NCBI GenBank assembly: GCA_016840465.1
Contig: JAEOSH010000021.1
Coordinates: 1 to 29,909, forward strand
Length of the DNA stretch: 29,909 nucleotides
Source of the DNA: Candidatus Baldrarchaeum yapensis
GTDB taxonomy: Archaea > Asgardarchaeota > Baldrarchaeia > Baldrarchaeales > Baldrarchaeaceae
Reading direction: 5' to 3'
This document shows positions 22,656 to 29,909 of the stretch, one piece after another; the first letter of the stretch is position 1, and every line of letters begins with the position of its first letter. Under the pieces are notes generated by a model. That model made no database searches and was not told the DNA's origin. It saw only the letters and a program-made list of their open reading frames with translations. A program made the translations under genes and the position numbers.

Positions 22656-23448
22656 CTTTATAACTTCCTGCAACTATTGAGGAGAAAATCTCTTTAATAC
22701 GCGAAACGGGGGTTTCTCTCCTACTGTCCGTCTCTACACCCTTTATTACTTTTGCTAGCAATCGCACCCTCTCCTTGGAGATCCTACCCCGCAGTCTGTC
22801 TCCATTGGTGCACGCGGCCGACCTCACGCCAATAACATCGGCTCCAAGCTTAACGCAAAGCGGAACATCCTCGATCCTCAGCGAACCAGCAAGTGCTACA
22901 TAAAGTCCGTAGCCATGCGCCATTTGCACAAATTTCTCCACCTCTTCCACGGTGAGAAAATCAAATAGCCTCTTTCCGTCCTTTATTGCAGTGTCTACCA
23001 TTGCAATGTCTGCACCACTCTTATATGCAACTATCGGTACTTCCATCGGGTCTAGTGCATTAACCCTCCACGCATCAGCATACCCCGCCGCAACAACTAA
23101 GATCCTACTATTGTACTCCTTCACCGCCCTCACTACGGACTTCATGAGAAATATCGCATCATCGACATTTTTCACACCGAAGAGCCCCACCTTTATGATA
23201 TCCGCGCCGCTAACCGCAGCGCCCAAAGCGGCTAAGGATACCGTGCCGGGAAGATTCGGGACATCTCCTACCGTCGCACTTACCGGAATATGTCGTGGAA
23301 TATTCTCTCTTATCATCCTTATTATCCATGGAAAATTTGCCCCGAGACTCCCCTCCCTCGGATTCTTAACATCAATTATATCTGCTCCTCCTTCCACGGC
23401 CTCTCTTGCTTCCTCCAAATCCATGGGGCTGACCAATAATAGTGCCAC
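22648..23448 (-). CDS. mfnB: (5-formylfuran-3-yl)methyl phosphate synthase MfnB
   Basis: TIM-barrel enzyme that condenses two glyceraldehyde 3-phosphates into the furan phosphate that starts the furan half of methanofuran. The sequence follows MfnB closely: LLLVSPMDLEEAREA, GGADIIDVKNPREGSLGANF (Schiff-base-type Lys28), PVSATVGDVPNLPGTVSLAA, VVAAGYADA, MVDTAIKDGKRLFDFL (second active lysine) and ALAGSLRIEDVP. At 266 residues it is about 30 longer than the Methanocaldococcus enzyme, and the extra is a C-terminal tail (RRETPVSRIKEIFSSIV). GTG 23448 is preceded by gggtga, which overlaps the stop of the upstream gene. It lies third in an nfeD-unknown-mfnB-TPR operon. Confidence 0.92.
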   Translation of the reverse strand: MALLLVSPMDLEEAREAVEGGADIIDVKNPREGSLGANFPWIIRMIRENIPRHIPVSATVGDVPNLPGTVSLAALGAAVSGADIIKVGLFGVKNVDDAIFLMKSVVRAVKEYNSRILVVAAGYADAWRVNALDPMEVPIVAYKSGADIAMVDTAIKDGKRLFDFLTVEEVEKFVQMAHGYGLYVALAGSLRIEDVPLCVKLGADVIGVRSAACTNGDRLRGRISKERVRLLAKVIKGVETDSRRETPVSRIKEIFSSIVAGSYKDE

Positions 23449-23454
23449 ACCAGT

Positions 23455-24693
23455 TCACCCTCGATCTTCTTTTTCCTGAGCGGATTCTTCTCCTAATATA
23501 TTCATTATTCTCTCCGAAATTTTTGGTATTTTTAATTCCGCCAAAGGCTTCAATAACTCCTGCAAGTCCTCTTTTGATATCGGAAGACTATCAAACGCAT
23601 AAAACACCTCATCAACCTTCTCATCGTACTCGCTATCTAAATGTATCTTGTTGACCGTGTACTTGTAGTACTTTCTCCACGAAACTCTCGGAAGGAGCTT
23701 CATGGGCGTAAAGTATGGGTTCAACGTGATGGAAAATGTCCGCACCATATCGGGCATATGTCTTCCCTCTTTCAGCTTTATGGTCTTAAGTCTCTGCTTA
23801 ACTATTCTCAAAGACTCCAGTTGCGCCTGAGCCACCTCTATGGAGTTTATAACAGCCTCACGGAAAGTCCTCCTTGGCTTAGAACCTTTAAGAGCTGGAG
23901 TGTAGGTGAATGCTCCGTGTTCGCCGATCACAACGATATCATTTGGAGTCTTACCAAGGGACTGACCTATACTTGCATCTATTTTCTCATCCTCCGCGTT
24001 CTCCCAATCGGGATCCATCGTCACCAGCGCGTAAATTTCACGCTTATACTCATCAAGCTTTATCGTATTAGACGACTTTATGACATGAATCATGTGTCTT
24101 AAAGGACCCATGTTGACTTTTGCCTCTTCCTGATACTCGTACTCATAAAGGCTATAAATCACCGCGTCCTGCGCCCTCTCAAAGAACTCCTCCAGCGTCA
24201 CCACACCAAACGGAGAGTAACGTATCTTGTAATCCTCTCCCCTCAGAAGATGAAGCATCTCCTCCGTGGTCATCTTCCCCTGAAGCGTGATCCTCATATG
24301 AATGGAACATGCACCAAATGGGAAAATCTTGACCTCCGGGTGTATCACAACCGAGTGGACAGACGCACCCCTTAGGGTTGCAGACCTCTGCGCCTTTGCC
24401 TCCATCGGAACCATGTGCCTTATTGGCATCCTTATTCTGCGTGTAAGCTTAACTATCGTCTTGTGCGTCGGGTTCCAAGCGGCATGCACGTTTATCCTAA
24501 GTGCGCCAAATGACTCTATATAGTCTATCACCCTCTTCTCGCTGGATTTCTCGGCCGCATTGTACTTCCTCAAAAGCCTCTCCGAGTCTCCTAGAAACTT
24601 AAACCTGCTCTTTAACTTCTCCGGACTCTCTATAATGTACATCAGTGGGAAGACCCTATAAAGCTCGACATACGCAGCCTCTATCTGCATCAT
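23455..24693 (-). CDS. Unknown 412-residue protein in nfeD-mfnB operon
   Basis: I do not recognise this protein. It is soluble, mixed alpha/beta, with no signal peptide, membrane helix or cysteine cluster. Visible features are YVELYRVFPLMYIIESP near the N-terminus, a central strand-rich section (IHPEVKIFPFGACSIHMRIT), an acidic segment DPDWENAEDEKIDASIGQ, HGAFTYTPALKGSKPRRT, a long helix AVINSIEVAQAQLESLRIVK and a basic RVSWRKYYKYTVNKI near residue 345. No nucleotide-binding motif is obvious. Spacing to its neighbours is 6-10 bases and base use looks normal, so it is a genuine operon member between the membrane protease and mfnB. Confidence 0.75.
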   Translation of the reverse strand: MMQIEAAYVELYRVFPLMYIIESPEKLKSRFKFLGDSERLLRKYNAAEKSSEKRVIDYIESFGALRINVHAAWNPTHKTIVKLTRRIRMPIRHMVPMEAKAQRSATLRGASVHSVVIHPEVKIFPFGACSIHMRITLQGKMTTEEMLHLLRGEDYKIRYSPFGVVTLEEFFERAQDAVIYSLYEYEYQEEAKVNMGPLRHMIHVIKSSNTIKLDEYKREIYALVTMDPDWENAEDEKIDASIGQSLGKTPNDIVVIGEHGAFTYTPALKGSKPRRTFREAVINSIEVAQAQLESLRIVKQRLKTIKLKEGRHMPDMVRTFSITLNPYFTPMKLLPRVSWRKYYKYTVNKIHLDSEYDEKVDEVFYAFDSLPISKEDLQELLKPLAELKIPKISERIMNILGEESAQEKEDRG

Positions 24694-24703
24694 CGGTCAT
24701 CCC

Positions 24704-26140
24704 TCACTCCTTTACCCTTTCCACCACCAGTATCAGCCCTTCAACTCCCACTACCTTTACTTTATCACCCTTGGCTATGAAAGCATCCCGCGTCGTCGCG
24801 GTCCATTCCTCTCCCCTCACGTAAACAATTCCTCGAACATCAGGTGTAATATCTGTTTTTGCAACCCCAATTTCTCCAATTATGCTCTCAACACCAAACT
24901 CTCTCCGTATCCTACTGGCCTGTATAACTTTATACAGTATGAACGCAAAGAGTCCAGCGAAGCACCCAACAATTGTTGCTGCAACCAGCAAAAACGTCCT
25001 GTAAAACTCACTTGAAATCATCCATCCCCCTTCCGTAATTCCGAAGGAGCCAACAGGCGGAACCATAAGCAACAATCCGAAGAACAAACAGATAGCCCCT
25101 CCTATCAAGAGAGCACCCATCTGTGTCTTTATTTCTGCAAGCATCAACAAAAATCCTAGTATTAACAGTATGACGGCCCCTATACTTATTCCTAAAACCC
25201 CCAACCCTATCAGTGCCAGAATTATACAAATTATTCCAGCGAGTTCCGCCCCGACCCCTGGAGTCATTATGCCGAAGATGAAAGCATATATGCCTATGAT
25301 CAATAGTATCTCGACTACTATCGGATTGCTTAACATCTTAACAAACTGGTAGCTCACGCCGGGATCATAGCCTACAACCTCAGCATCAGACAACCCAGTA
25401 AACCTTACAACTCTCAAAACATGGCCCGAAGGTGCAGCATCTGCATCAAATACACCAGTAGTACCATTATCAAATACGACTAAAACTATATCTTCCAGCT
25501 TCTCGAGAAGATCGAAAATACCATCAGCAACTATCTCTATAACATGATTTCTGAGAGCATCAAACGGTCCTAAATTTAAGTTTTTCCTAACAAATAACTC
25601 CGCGGCAGTTGTGTTCCTCATACGAGCCTCAGCACATGCAACAAGCCTTTTCGAAACGTATTCTATATACTTGGATTCGTTAATTGGGTTACCAAATTGA
25701 TCAACTGGCTGGCAAGAACCTATGACCGTACCCCTACTTGCCATCGCAGCTATATGGCTCGCCATTAATATGTAGGTTCCACCACTGACCGCGCGCCCTC
25801 CCTCTCCCACATAAATGATCACAGCAGGTCTTTCTGGGGGATCAGGATCTAACTCGAGTAATAATTTTATTATCCTGTCCACGGCTGAAAGCGAACCGCC
25901 AGGCGTGTTTATTTCGAAAATTACAACATAGAATTTGTTGGTAGCGGCATAATTAATCGCGTCCTCGAAGAGTGAGGCGGTAGCATCATTAATCTCTCCT
26001 TCGAATCTCACATGCAAAACTTTGAACTGCTGGCCATGAACGCCGTACTGGGCGGCATAAGCTACTTCTACTTCCCCGTACGAAAGCATCAACAACAATG
26101 TAGCGAAGATTGCACCCCAGATAAGTTTCATTACTTTCAA
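24704..26140 (-). CDS. NfeD-family membrane serine protease (long form)
   Basis: A 478-residue membrane protein of the NfeD1b type, in which a ClpP-like serine protease domain, several membrane helices and a C-terminal OB domain are fused; it typically works with stomatin/prohibitin-like proteins. Residues 1-30 are a signal peptide. The protease domain has INTPGGSLSAVDRI and the nucleophile GRAVSGGTYI (Ser119), with Lys164 in YVSKRL as the likely base, so the Ser-Lys dyad is present. Four to five helices span about 275-415, and the OB domain is about 425-478 (GEIGVAKTDITPDVRG). TTG 26140 is preceded by gggggt, fully pairing with the anti-SD if one wobble is allowed. No stomatin gene is adjacent. 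Confidence 0.9.
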   Translation of the reverse strand: MKVMKLIWGAIFATLLLMLSYGEVEVAYAAQYGVHGQQFKVLHVRFEGEINDATASLFEDAINYAATNKFYVVIFEINTPGGSLSAVDRIIKLLLELDPDPPERPAVIIYVGEGGRAVSGGTYILMASHIAAMASRGTVIGSCQPVDQFGNPINESKYIEYVSKRLVACAEARMRNTTAAELFVRKNLNLGPFDALRNHVIEIVADGIFDLLEKLEDIVLVVFDNGTTGVFDADAAPSGHVLRVVRFTGLSDAEVVGYDPGVSYQFVKMLSNPIVVEILLIIGIYAFIFGIMTPGVGAELAGIICIILALIGLGVLGISIGAVILLILGFLLMLAEIKTQMGALLIGGAICLFFGLLLMVPPVGSFGITEGGWMISSEFYRTFLLVAATIVGCFAGLFAFILYKVIQASRIRREFGVESIIGEIGVAKTDITPDVRGIVYVRGEEWTATTRDAFIAKGDKVKVVGVEGLILVVERVKE

Positions 26141-26239
26141 TTGCTACCCCCCGTTACGAAATTCTTGCAAACCCATTAGGAACACGATACTAACGGAACA
26201 ATCCCTCAATTATTCGGTAATCCCTCTTAAAATTAGAAG

Positions 26240-26252
26240 TTTAGTAACTAAA
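26240..26252. repeat. 13-base inverted repeat upstream of nfeD-type gene
   Basis: tttagt and actaaa pair perfectly around one base. It lies about 100 bases before the nfeD start, upstream of an AT-rich stretch that could be its TATA box, so an operator role is possible but unsupported beyond symmetry. Confidence 0.3.
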
Positions 26253-26310
26253 ATTATGTGGTGACGGTAAAAGGCGAAGAAGAAAGTAGTGAGAATCCAG
26301 CACTTTGTTA

Positions 26311-26601
26311 TTACTGTACCCTCTGTAGCACTATGTCTATTGTCGATACCGTCCTTCGCTGAGTTCCCTCGCCTACCTCTTCACTTCCTATTTTTATTTC
26401 CGCTATATCGACAGTGCCCTTGAGGAAGCGTTGCCTTACAATTTCGGCGACATCAACAGCCTTGCTTATTGCTCTACCACGCGCCTTCAAAACCACTCTA
26501 TCCGCTCCCGACGTTATCAACATTATAACCGCAAGCACGTAGTTCATGGGTTTTTTCTTACCTATGAATACAACATTCTCGGTGGTCTGCTGAGTTGCCA
26601 T
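26311..26601 (-). CDS. albA: Alba DNA/RNA-binding chromatin protein
   Basis: A 96-residue Alba (Sac10b) protein, a dimeric archaeal chromatin and RNA-binding protein. The N-terminal [14 protein letters not shown] has the paired lysines (about 15-17) used for nucleic-acid contact. [20 protein letters not shown] and the C-terminal beta-hairpin with [14 protein letters not shown] complete the fold. I start at ATG 26601, seven bases after ggaggt; GTG 26610 would overlap that site. It is divergent from the HisA-like gene. Confidence 0.95.
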   Translation of the reverse strand: MATQQTTENVVFIGKKKPMNYVLAVIMLITSGADRVVLKARGRAISKAVDVAEIVRQRFLKGTVDIAEIKIGSEEVGEGTQRRTVSTIDIVLQRVQ

Positions 26602-26726
26602 CAGCGACACCTCCGGAGTTTTCTTTTTTGCAAGACAGCACTTGGAATGCAGAGAGAGGATAGAGAGATTTGACAGATTCCAGCCCCTATTTTATGAAAG
26701 ACTTACTGTGATCAGGAAACCTGAAA

Positions 26727-26740
26727 TGTTTAAAAATATT
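26727..26740 (+). promoter_or_regulatory. Possible TATA box for the HisA-like gene
   Basis: The AT-rich tract tgtttaaaaatatt would put transcript start near 26764 and a leader of about 50 nt before ATG 26817. The gene has a clear ribosome-binding site (gggtga), consistent with a leadered message. Confidence 0.35.
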
Positions 26741-26816
26741 GCTCTCCATCAACACTTCACCACCGCGCGTCGATTGCATCAGTGGTACTCACTTCCCCCG
26801 GATTAGGGTGAGCCCC

Positions 26817-27548
26817 ATGGGCTTCGAGGTCATTCCGGTTATGGACCTCAAAAACGGGGTTGTTGTGCATGCAAAATACGGAATTAGGGAAAAATACACC
26901 CCCGTGAAGAGCAAAATATCCCCCACGGCAAAACCTCTAGATATCGCCCTCTCCTTCGTGAGAAAATTCGGCTTCAATAAAATCTACATAGCCGATCTGA
27001 ATGCCATTTCCCAGTGCGGCAACAATTTCCACGTCGTCAGAGAAATCATAACCCGTTTGAACGTAAAAGTCATGCTCGATGCCGGTATTTGTGACGTGCA
27101 GTCCTTAAAAGACGCCCTAGATTTGGGAATATGGAAGGCAATCGTGGCAACTGAAACCCTCCCATCCATTGAATTCATAGAGCAAGCCATCGAAGTGGCG
27201 GGAGCAGAGAACATAATCTTTAGTTTGGACATGTTCGAGGGGAAACTACTAACAAAATGTCCACAACTTAAGAACTTATCACCGATTAAAGTTGCGGAAC
27301 TCCTTAGTAACTTCAATACCTACGGAATTATAGTCCTAGAACTGAGCAGAGTTGGCTCCAAGAGAGGAGTGGACGTCGCCCTAGTAAGAAAGATAGTTGA
27401 AGTATTCGAGGGAAGAGTATTCGTAGGAGGGGGAGTTAGAGACATAAACGACCTGAAGCTTCTAAAATCCATAGGCGCAAGCGGGGCCCTCGTTGCTACC
27501 GCTCTACATGACGGAACCTTAAAGCCCTCGGAATTGAAGCAATTGTAA
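26817..27548 (+). CDS. HisA/HisF-like TIM-barrel protein
   Basis: A 243-residue TIM barrel of the HisA/HisF family: EVIPVMDLKNGVVVHA at strand 1 with Asp10, IYIADLNAIS at strand 2, VMLDAGICDVQSL, IFSLDMFEGKLLT with a second acidic residue, VLELSRVGSKRGVD, and phosphate-binding FVGGGVRDINDLKLL and GALVATALHDG. It departs from true HisA at several positions and no other histidine gene is present. HisA-like paralogues accompany methanofuran/H4MPT genes in some methanogens and methylotrophs, so a step in that pathway is plausible but inferred. ATG 26817 is preceded by gggtga, and the upstream frame extension is unlikely. Confidence 0.78.
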   Translation: MGFEVIPVMDLKNGVVVHAKYGIREKYTPVKSKISPTAKPLDIALSFVRKFGFNKIYIADLNAISQCGNNFHVVREIITRLNVKVMLDAGICDVQSLKDALDLGIWKAIVATETLPSIEFIEQAIEVAGAENIIFSLDMFEGKLLTKCPQLKNLSPIKVAELLSNFNTYGIIVLELSRVGSKRGVDVALVRKIVEVFEGRVFVGGGVRDINDLKLLKSIGASGALVATALHDGTLKPSELKQL

Positions 27549-27549
27549 C

Positions 27550-28515
27550 TTATGAAATGCCCCATATAGCCCTCTTTCCGTTCTCCTTCCTTATAACCTT
27601 CCCATCTTCCTCCAACTCCGAAAGAAACACGCTTGTTGTCAAAACCCCGAGAAACTCCAACGCCCCCGTCCATAATCCTTCAATTCGGATCTTGACATGT
27701 TCGTATACATCCTTCGCTGAACCCTCGCCTATCTCCGAAACGACATCTAATATCGTGCTTTTCCAAATCTTATGCGCCTCCAATGCCTGCTCTATCGCAA
27801 TTTGCGCCTCCATACCCATACGTGGCTCGTCGTGAAGCGATAATAGACACTTGGGCTTCAACTCCATAAATACTTTAAGCGCCCTCTCCCTCATTTTAGA
27901 ATTTCCGGTCTTGTCCATGAAGAACTTAAACGGACTGCTGGGATGACACAGAACCTCATCACCGGATAATAGTAACTCTAAACTCCTCTCGTAGAGAGCC
28001 ATGTGCCCTCTGCAATGCCCTCCGGTGTGATATGTCCTAAATTTATAGTCCCCGACCTCTATGCTCTCAAAATTCTTCAACTCATGGTCTACATCAACTC
28101 CTGAAATCTCCTGGTCGTTAAATATGGGCTCAGTTGCCCTCAATTTCAACCTAGAAGCAAAACCCAGCGAAAAGTTCTCCTTAAAAATCCGCACGGGAGA
28201 TTTTAAAACCTCACCCACGCCCTCATAACAAAAAACCTCAGCACGACTTTTTCTTTTGATCCAAGCAAGTGTCCCTATGTGGTCCGGATGGGGGTGTGTC
28301 ACCACTATATACCGAATCCTTACATCGGTCCCTCCCACCCTCTTTAAAACCTTAAAAACATCTTTCCCCGAATCCAAAAGCGTACCCGCATCTATGAGCG
28401 CGGCTTCCTTGTCTCTCACCACAAGATACACGGAGGAATACCCTATCGAATCCCGGTATTCATACCTGATTCTGAAAATTCCAGGCAACACCTCAAAGAC
28501 TTCCACCAACGCCAA
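27550..28515 (-). CDS. Metallo-beta-lactamase-fold hydrolase with C-terminal winged helix
   Basis: A 321-residue hydrolase. The zinc site is complete: THPHPDHIG (His74, His76, Asp78, His79), TGGHCRGH, and LLSGDEVLCHP, followed by a later LSLHDEPRM histidine. Residues about 235-321 look like a small helical/winged-helix appendage (STILDVVSEIGEGSAKDVYEHV, EFLGVLTTSVFLSELEEDGK), as in the LACTB2/hydroxyacylglutathione-like group. The substrate is unknown; thioesters or RNA are possible in this superfamily. It sits nine bases downstream of nadM in the same direction, with TTG 28515 behind ggag as the likely start; a GTG two codons later is possible. It converges with the HisA-like gene one base away. 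Confidence 0.85.
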   Translation of the reverse strand: MALVEVFEVLPGIFRIRYEYRDSIGYSSVYLVVRDKEAALIDAGTLLDSGKDVFKVLKRVGGTDVRIRYIVVTHPHPDHIGTLAWIKRKSRAEVFCYEGVGEVLKSPVRIFKENFSLGFASRLKLRATEPIFNDQEISGVDVDHELKNFESIEVGDYKFRTYHTGGHCRGHMALYERSLELLLSGDEVLCHPSSPFKFFMDKTGNSKMRERALKVFMELKPKCLLSLHDEPRMGMEAQIAIEQALEAHKIWKSTILDVVSEIGEGSAKDVYEHVKIRIEGLWTGALEFLGVLTTSVFLSELEEDGKVIRKENGKRAIWGIS

Positions 28516-28524
28516 CAGCTCCGG

Positions 28525-29067
28525 TCACGCTTTCTTGAGTTTCTTATCAATTTCATATGCCTCCGCAAGTATTTTAAGTCTCCTGACACCGTCAATCCTC
28601 CTGATGAATTCGGCAACCGCCGGCGGAACAAGATCTTCCCACGGCTCGTCGTTTATTATTCTCCTCCTTATCTCGGTCCCTGAGTACAACTCCGACTTGT
28701 ACAACTGCACGCGCCTAACCTCGTACCCCATATCCTCAAATAGCAACAAGGTATGAGGGTTTCCACCATAAACAATCGAAAATTTCGGGCACAAGGAGAC
28801 CACGTGGGTCACCCAAACAATGTTGTTATGAATGTCGGGAATCGGAATCAACCAGTAGCGCTTATGCTCAATCCCCGCCTCTTCAAGCGCTGCCCTTATC
28901 ATCTCCATTCTTTCGCCACACGTGAAGGGATTGTCGATATCATAATTCGCCTGCGTGCTTCCGATCCCGATTATGACCTCGCTGACCTCCTCCAAGGCCC
29001 TCTTTACAACATAAAGGTGTCCCTTGTGAAAAGGCTGGAATCTACCTATATAAAGGCCTCTCTTCAA
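28525..29067 (-). CDS. nadM: Nicotinamide-nucleotide adenylyltransferase NadM
   Basis: Archaeal NMN adenylyltransferase making NAD from NMN and ATP. The 180-residue protein has the nucleotidyltransferase signature YIGRFQPFHKGH (HxGH at His14-His17), IIGIGSTQANYDIDNPFTCGERM, YGGNPHTLLLFEDMGYEV and the ATP-phosphate motif SGTEIRRRI. The length fits archaeal NadM (about 165-185) and excludes fused bacterial forms. TTG 29067 is preferred since ggtgag is five bases upstream; GTG 29070 is only two bases from that site. It is followed by the MBL-fold gene in a probable operon. Confidence 0.95.
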   Translation of the reverse strand: MKRGLYIGRFQPFHKGHLYVVKRALEEVSEVIIGIGSTQANYDIDNPFTCGERMEMIRAALEEAGIEHKRYWLIPIPDIHNNIVWVTHVVSLCPKFSIVYGGNPHTLLLFEDMGYEVRRVQLYKSELYSGTEIRRRIINDEPWEDLVPPAVAEFIRRIDGVRRLKILAEAYEIDKKLKKA

Positions 29068-29162
29068 CACTTCTCACCTAATCCCCAGAGTGCAGCGCCC
29101 CATAAGGGGGACGGTCTAAGACCTAAAAATAACTTCCTGATTCAAAAATACGATGAGACTCT

Positions 29163-29185
29163 CCAAAGAAAAAACCAAAAAATTG
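29163..29185 (-). terminator. T-rich transcription terminator after thermosome gene
   Basis: On the minus strand, just past the thermosome stop at 29225, two T-runs (tttttt, twice) separated by gg follow one another. Archaeal termination commonly uses such oligo-T tracts. The region also separates nadM's promoter. Confidence 0.5.
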
Positions 29186-29224
29186 AGATAAATAAGTATT
29201 GCCAAAAAATGGGCGTTCCAATAA

Positions 29225-29908
29225 TTAGTCGAATGAGGTGCTACTCTTCGACTCAAACTCCTCTTCTTCGAATCCTCCTTCTTTGCCTTTGCCCTTCTCC
29301 TCAGTTGCTGGCTTCGATGCAATTACGTCGTCGATCCTGAGTATCATCTCTGCCACTTCGCTCGCCGACTTGATTGCTTGCTTCTTAACCCTTGCCGGCT
29401 CCAGAACACCTGCTTCTATCATGTTACACACTTTGCCTTCAAACACGTCGACTCCATACCAGAGCCCATCGGTTTGCTCATGCTTGGCTCTAAGCTCGAC
29501 TAGTATGTCAATAGCGTCGAGCCCGGCATTCTCTGCAAGGGTTCTCGGAATCACCTCCAACGCCTCAGCAAACGCCTCAACAGCCAACTGCTCTCTTCCT
29601 CCAAGCTGCTGTGCGTACTGTCTCAATCTCTTTGCTAATTCTATTTCTACCGCACCACCACCTGCTACGTAGCGCGCCTCTTCAAGCACATCACGCACTA
29701 CGCAGAGAGCGTCGTGCATTGCTCTTTCTGCCTCGTCAACTACGTGCTCACTACCTCCGCGTATCAGTATGCTTACGGCTCTCGGGTTCTTACAGCCCTC
29801 GACGAATACCATCTTGTCGTCTGCGACTTTGCGCTCCTCGACGAGTTCTGCGTATCCGAGGGCGTCCTCGCTGAGGTCGTCGAGGCTCGTGACTATTTTT
29901 CCGCCGGT
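29225..29908 (-). CDS. Thermosome (group II chaperonin) subunit, 3' part
   Basis: Second chaperonin subunit, entering from the right edge; its 5' part lies outside. 227 residues are visible, in frame from base 29908. It has the same landmarks as the left copy ([48 protein letters not shown]) but differs through [20 protein letters not shown] and ends in an acidic tail with KSSTSFD. The two proteins are identical over their first 47 visible residues and clearly less alike thereafter. Subunit identity is undetermined. Confidence 0.96.
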   Translation of the reverse strand, partial: TGGKIVTSLDDLSEDALGYAELVEERKVADDKMVFVEGCKNPRAVSILIRGGSEHVVDEAERAMHDALCVVRDVLEEARYVAGGGAVEIELAKRLRQYAQQLGGREQLAVEAFAEALEVIPRTLAENAGLDAIDILVELRAKHEQTDGLWYGVDVFEGKVCNMIEAGVLEPARVKKQAIKSASEVAEMILRIDDVIASKPATEEKGKGKEGGFEEEEFESKSSTSFD

Positions 29909-29909
29909 T
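29766..29909. repeat. Right copy of 144-bp terminal inverted repeat
   Basis: Reverse complement of bases 1-144, no mismatches. Identity stops abruptly at 29765 within codons for the same residue family, so divergence beyond the tract is at synonymous and replacement sites alike. Confidence 0.97.

Noticed and set aside
26817-27548. True HisA of histidine synthesis
   Set aside because: Phosphate loops and strand 1 differ from HisA and no histidine genes are near, so only the HisA-like family is claimed.
1-29909. tRNA genes, CRISPR arrays, insertion sequences
   Set aside because: No cloverleaf, spaced direct repeats, transposase or terminal repeats of an element were found; the only large repeat is the chaperonin-derived one at the ends.

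Overview
This window looks like a chromosomal fragment from an uncultured, probably thermophilic archaeon. It encodes thermosome subunits, TBP, RpoK, Alba, Kae1, a Clp1-type RNA kinase, NadM and pyruvoyl arginine decarboxylase. Ribosome-binding sites of the GGTGA/GGAGG type, AT-rich TATA boxes about 25-45 nt before starts, and frequent GTG/TTG starts also fit an archaeon. The Sfm1-type SPOUT methyltransferase, a Trm112-like protein with a large helical insert, and gelsolin-like and roadblock domains suggest a lineage near the TACK group. The sequence alone does not settle the phylum. I see no tRNA, rRNA, CRISPR array, transposase or phage gene.

Layout. Both ends lie inside thermosome genes that read inward, and the outermost 144 bases are a perfect inverted repeat (1-144 against 29766-29909). 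Positions 0.8-4.6 kb hold rpoK, a convergent gelsolin-like/Sfm1-like pair, a small membrane protein, a roadblock protein and an alpha/beta hydrolase. Positions 4.6-7.7 kb hold tRNA t6A synthesis (a TsaC/Sua5-type enzyme divergent from kae1) and a Clp1-type kinase. Positions 7.7-10.7 kb hold pyruvoyl arginine decarboxylase, a HypE-like protein without the C-terminal cysteine, and a class II HMG-CoA reductase. Positions 10.9-14.1 kb hold a large secreted Ig-like surface protein whose 3' end runs antisense through a SPL-like radical-SAM gene. Positions 14.1-16.8 kb hold a tight operon: FrhB-like Fe-S protein, Trm112-like protein, zinc-ribbon membrane protein and cyclophilin-like protein. Positions 16.8-18.8 kb hold an E2F/DP-like winged-helix regulator, a possible 41-residue ORF, a YkgJ-family protein and TBP.

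Positions 18.8-27.5 kb carry genes matching four steps of methanofuran biosynthesis: mfnD, mfnF and mfnE in one operon, and mfnB in an opposing operon with an NfeD-type membrane protease, an unrecognised 412-residue protein and a TPR protein. A HisA-like TIM barrel follows Alba. MfnA and MfnC are not in the window. With an FrhB-like protein present, this suggests tetrahydromethanopterin/methanofuran C1 chemistry, but nothing here shows methanogenesis. The window closes with a metallo-beta-lactamase-fold hydrolase, NadM and the second thermosome gene.

Most notable are the archaeal protein with the E2F order of winged helix, coiled coil and beta-rich domain; the two abutting palindromic TATA elements between tbp and mfnD; the unknown gene sandwiched between nfeD and mfnB; and the terminal inverted repeat in the thermosome paralogues.
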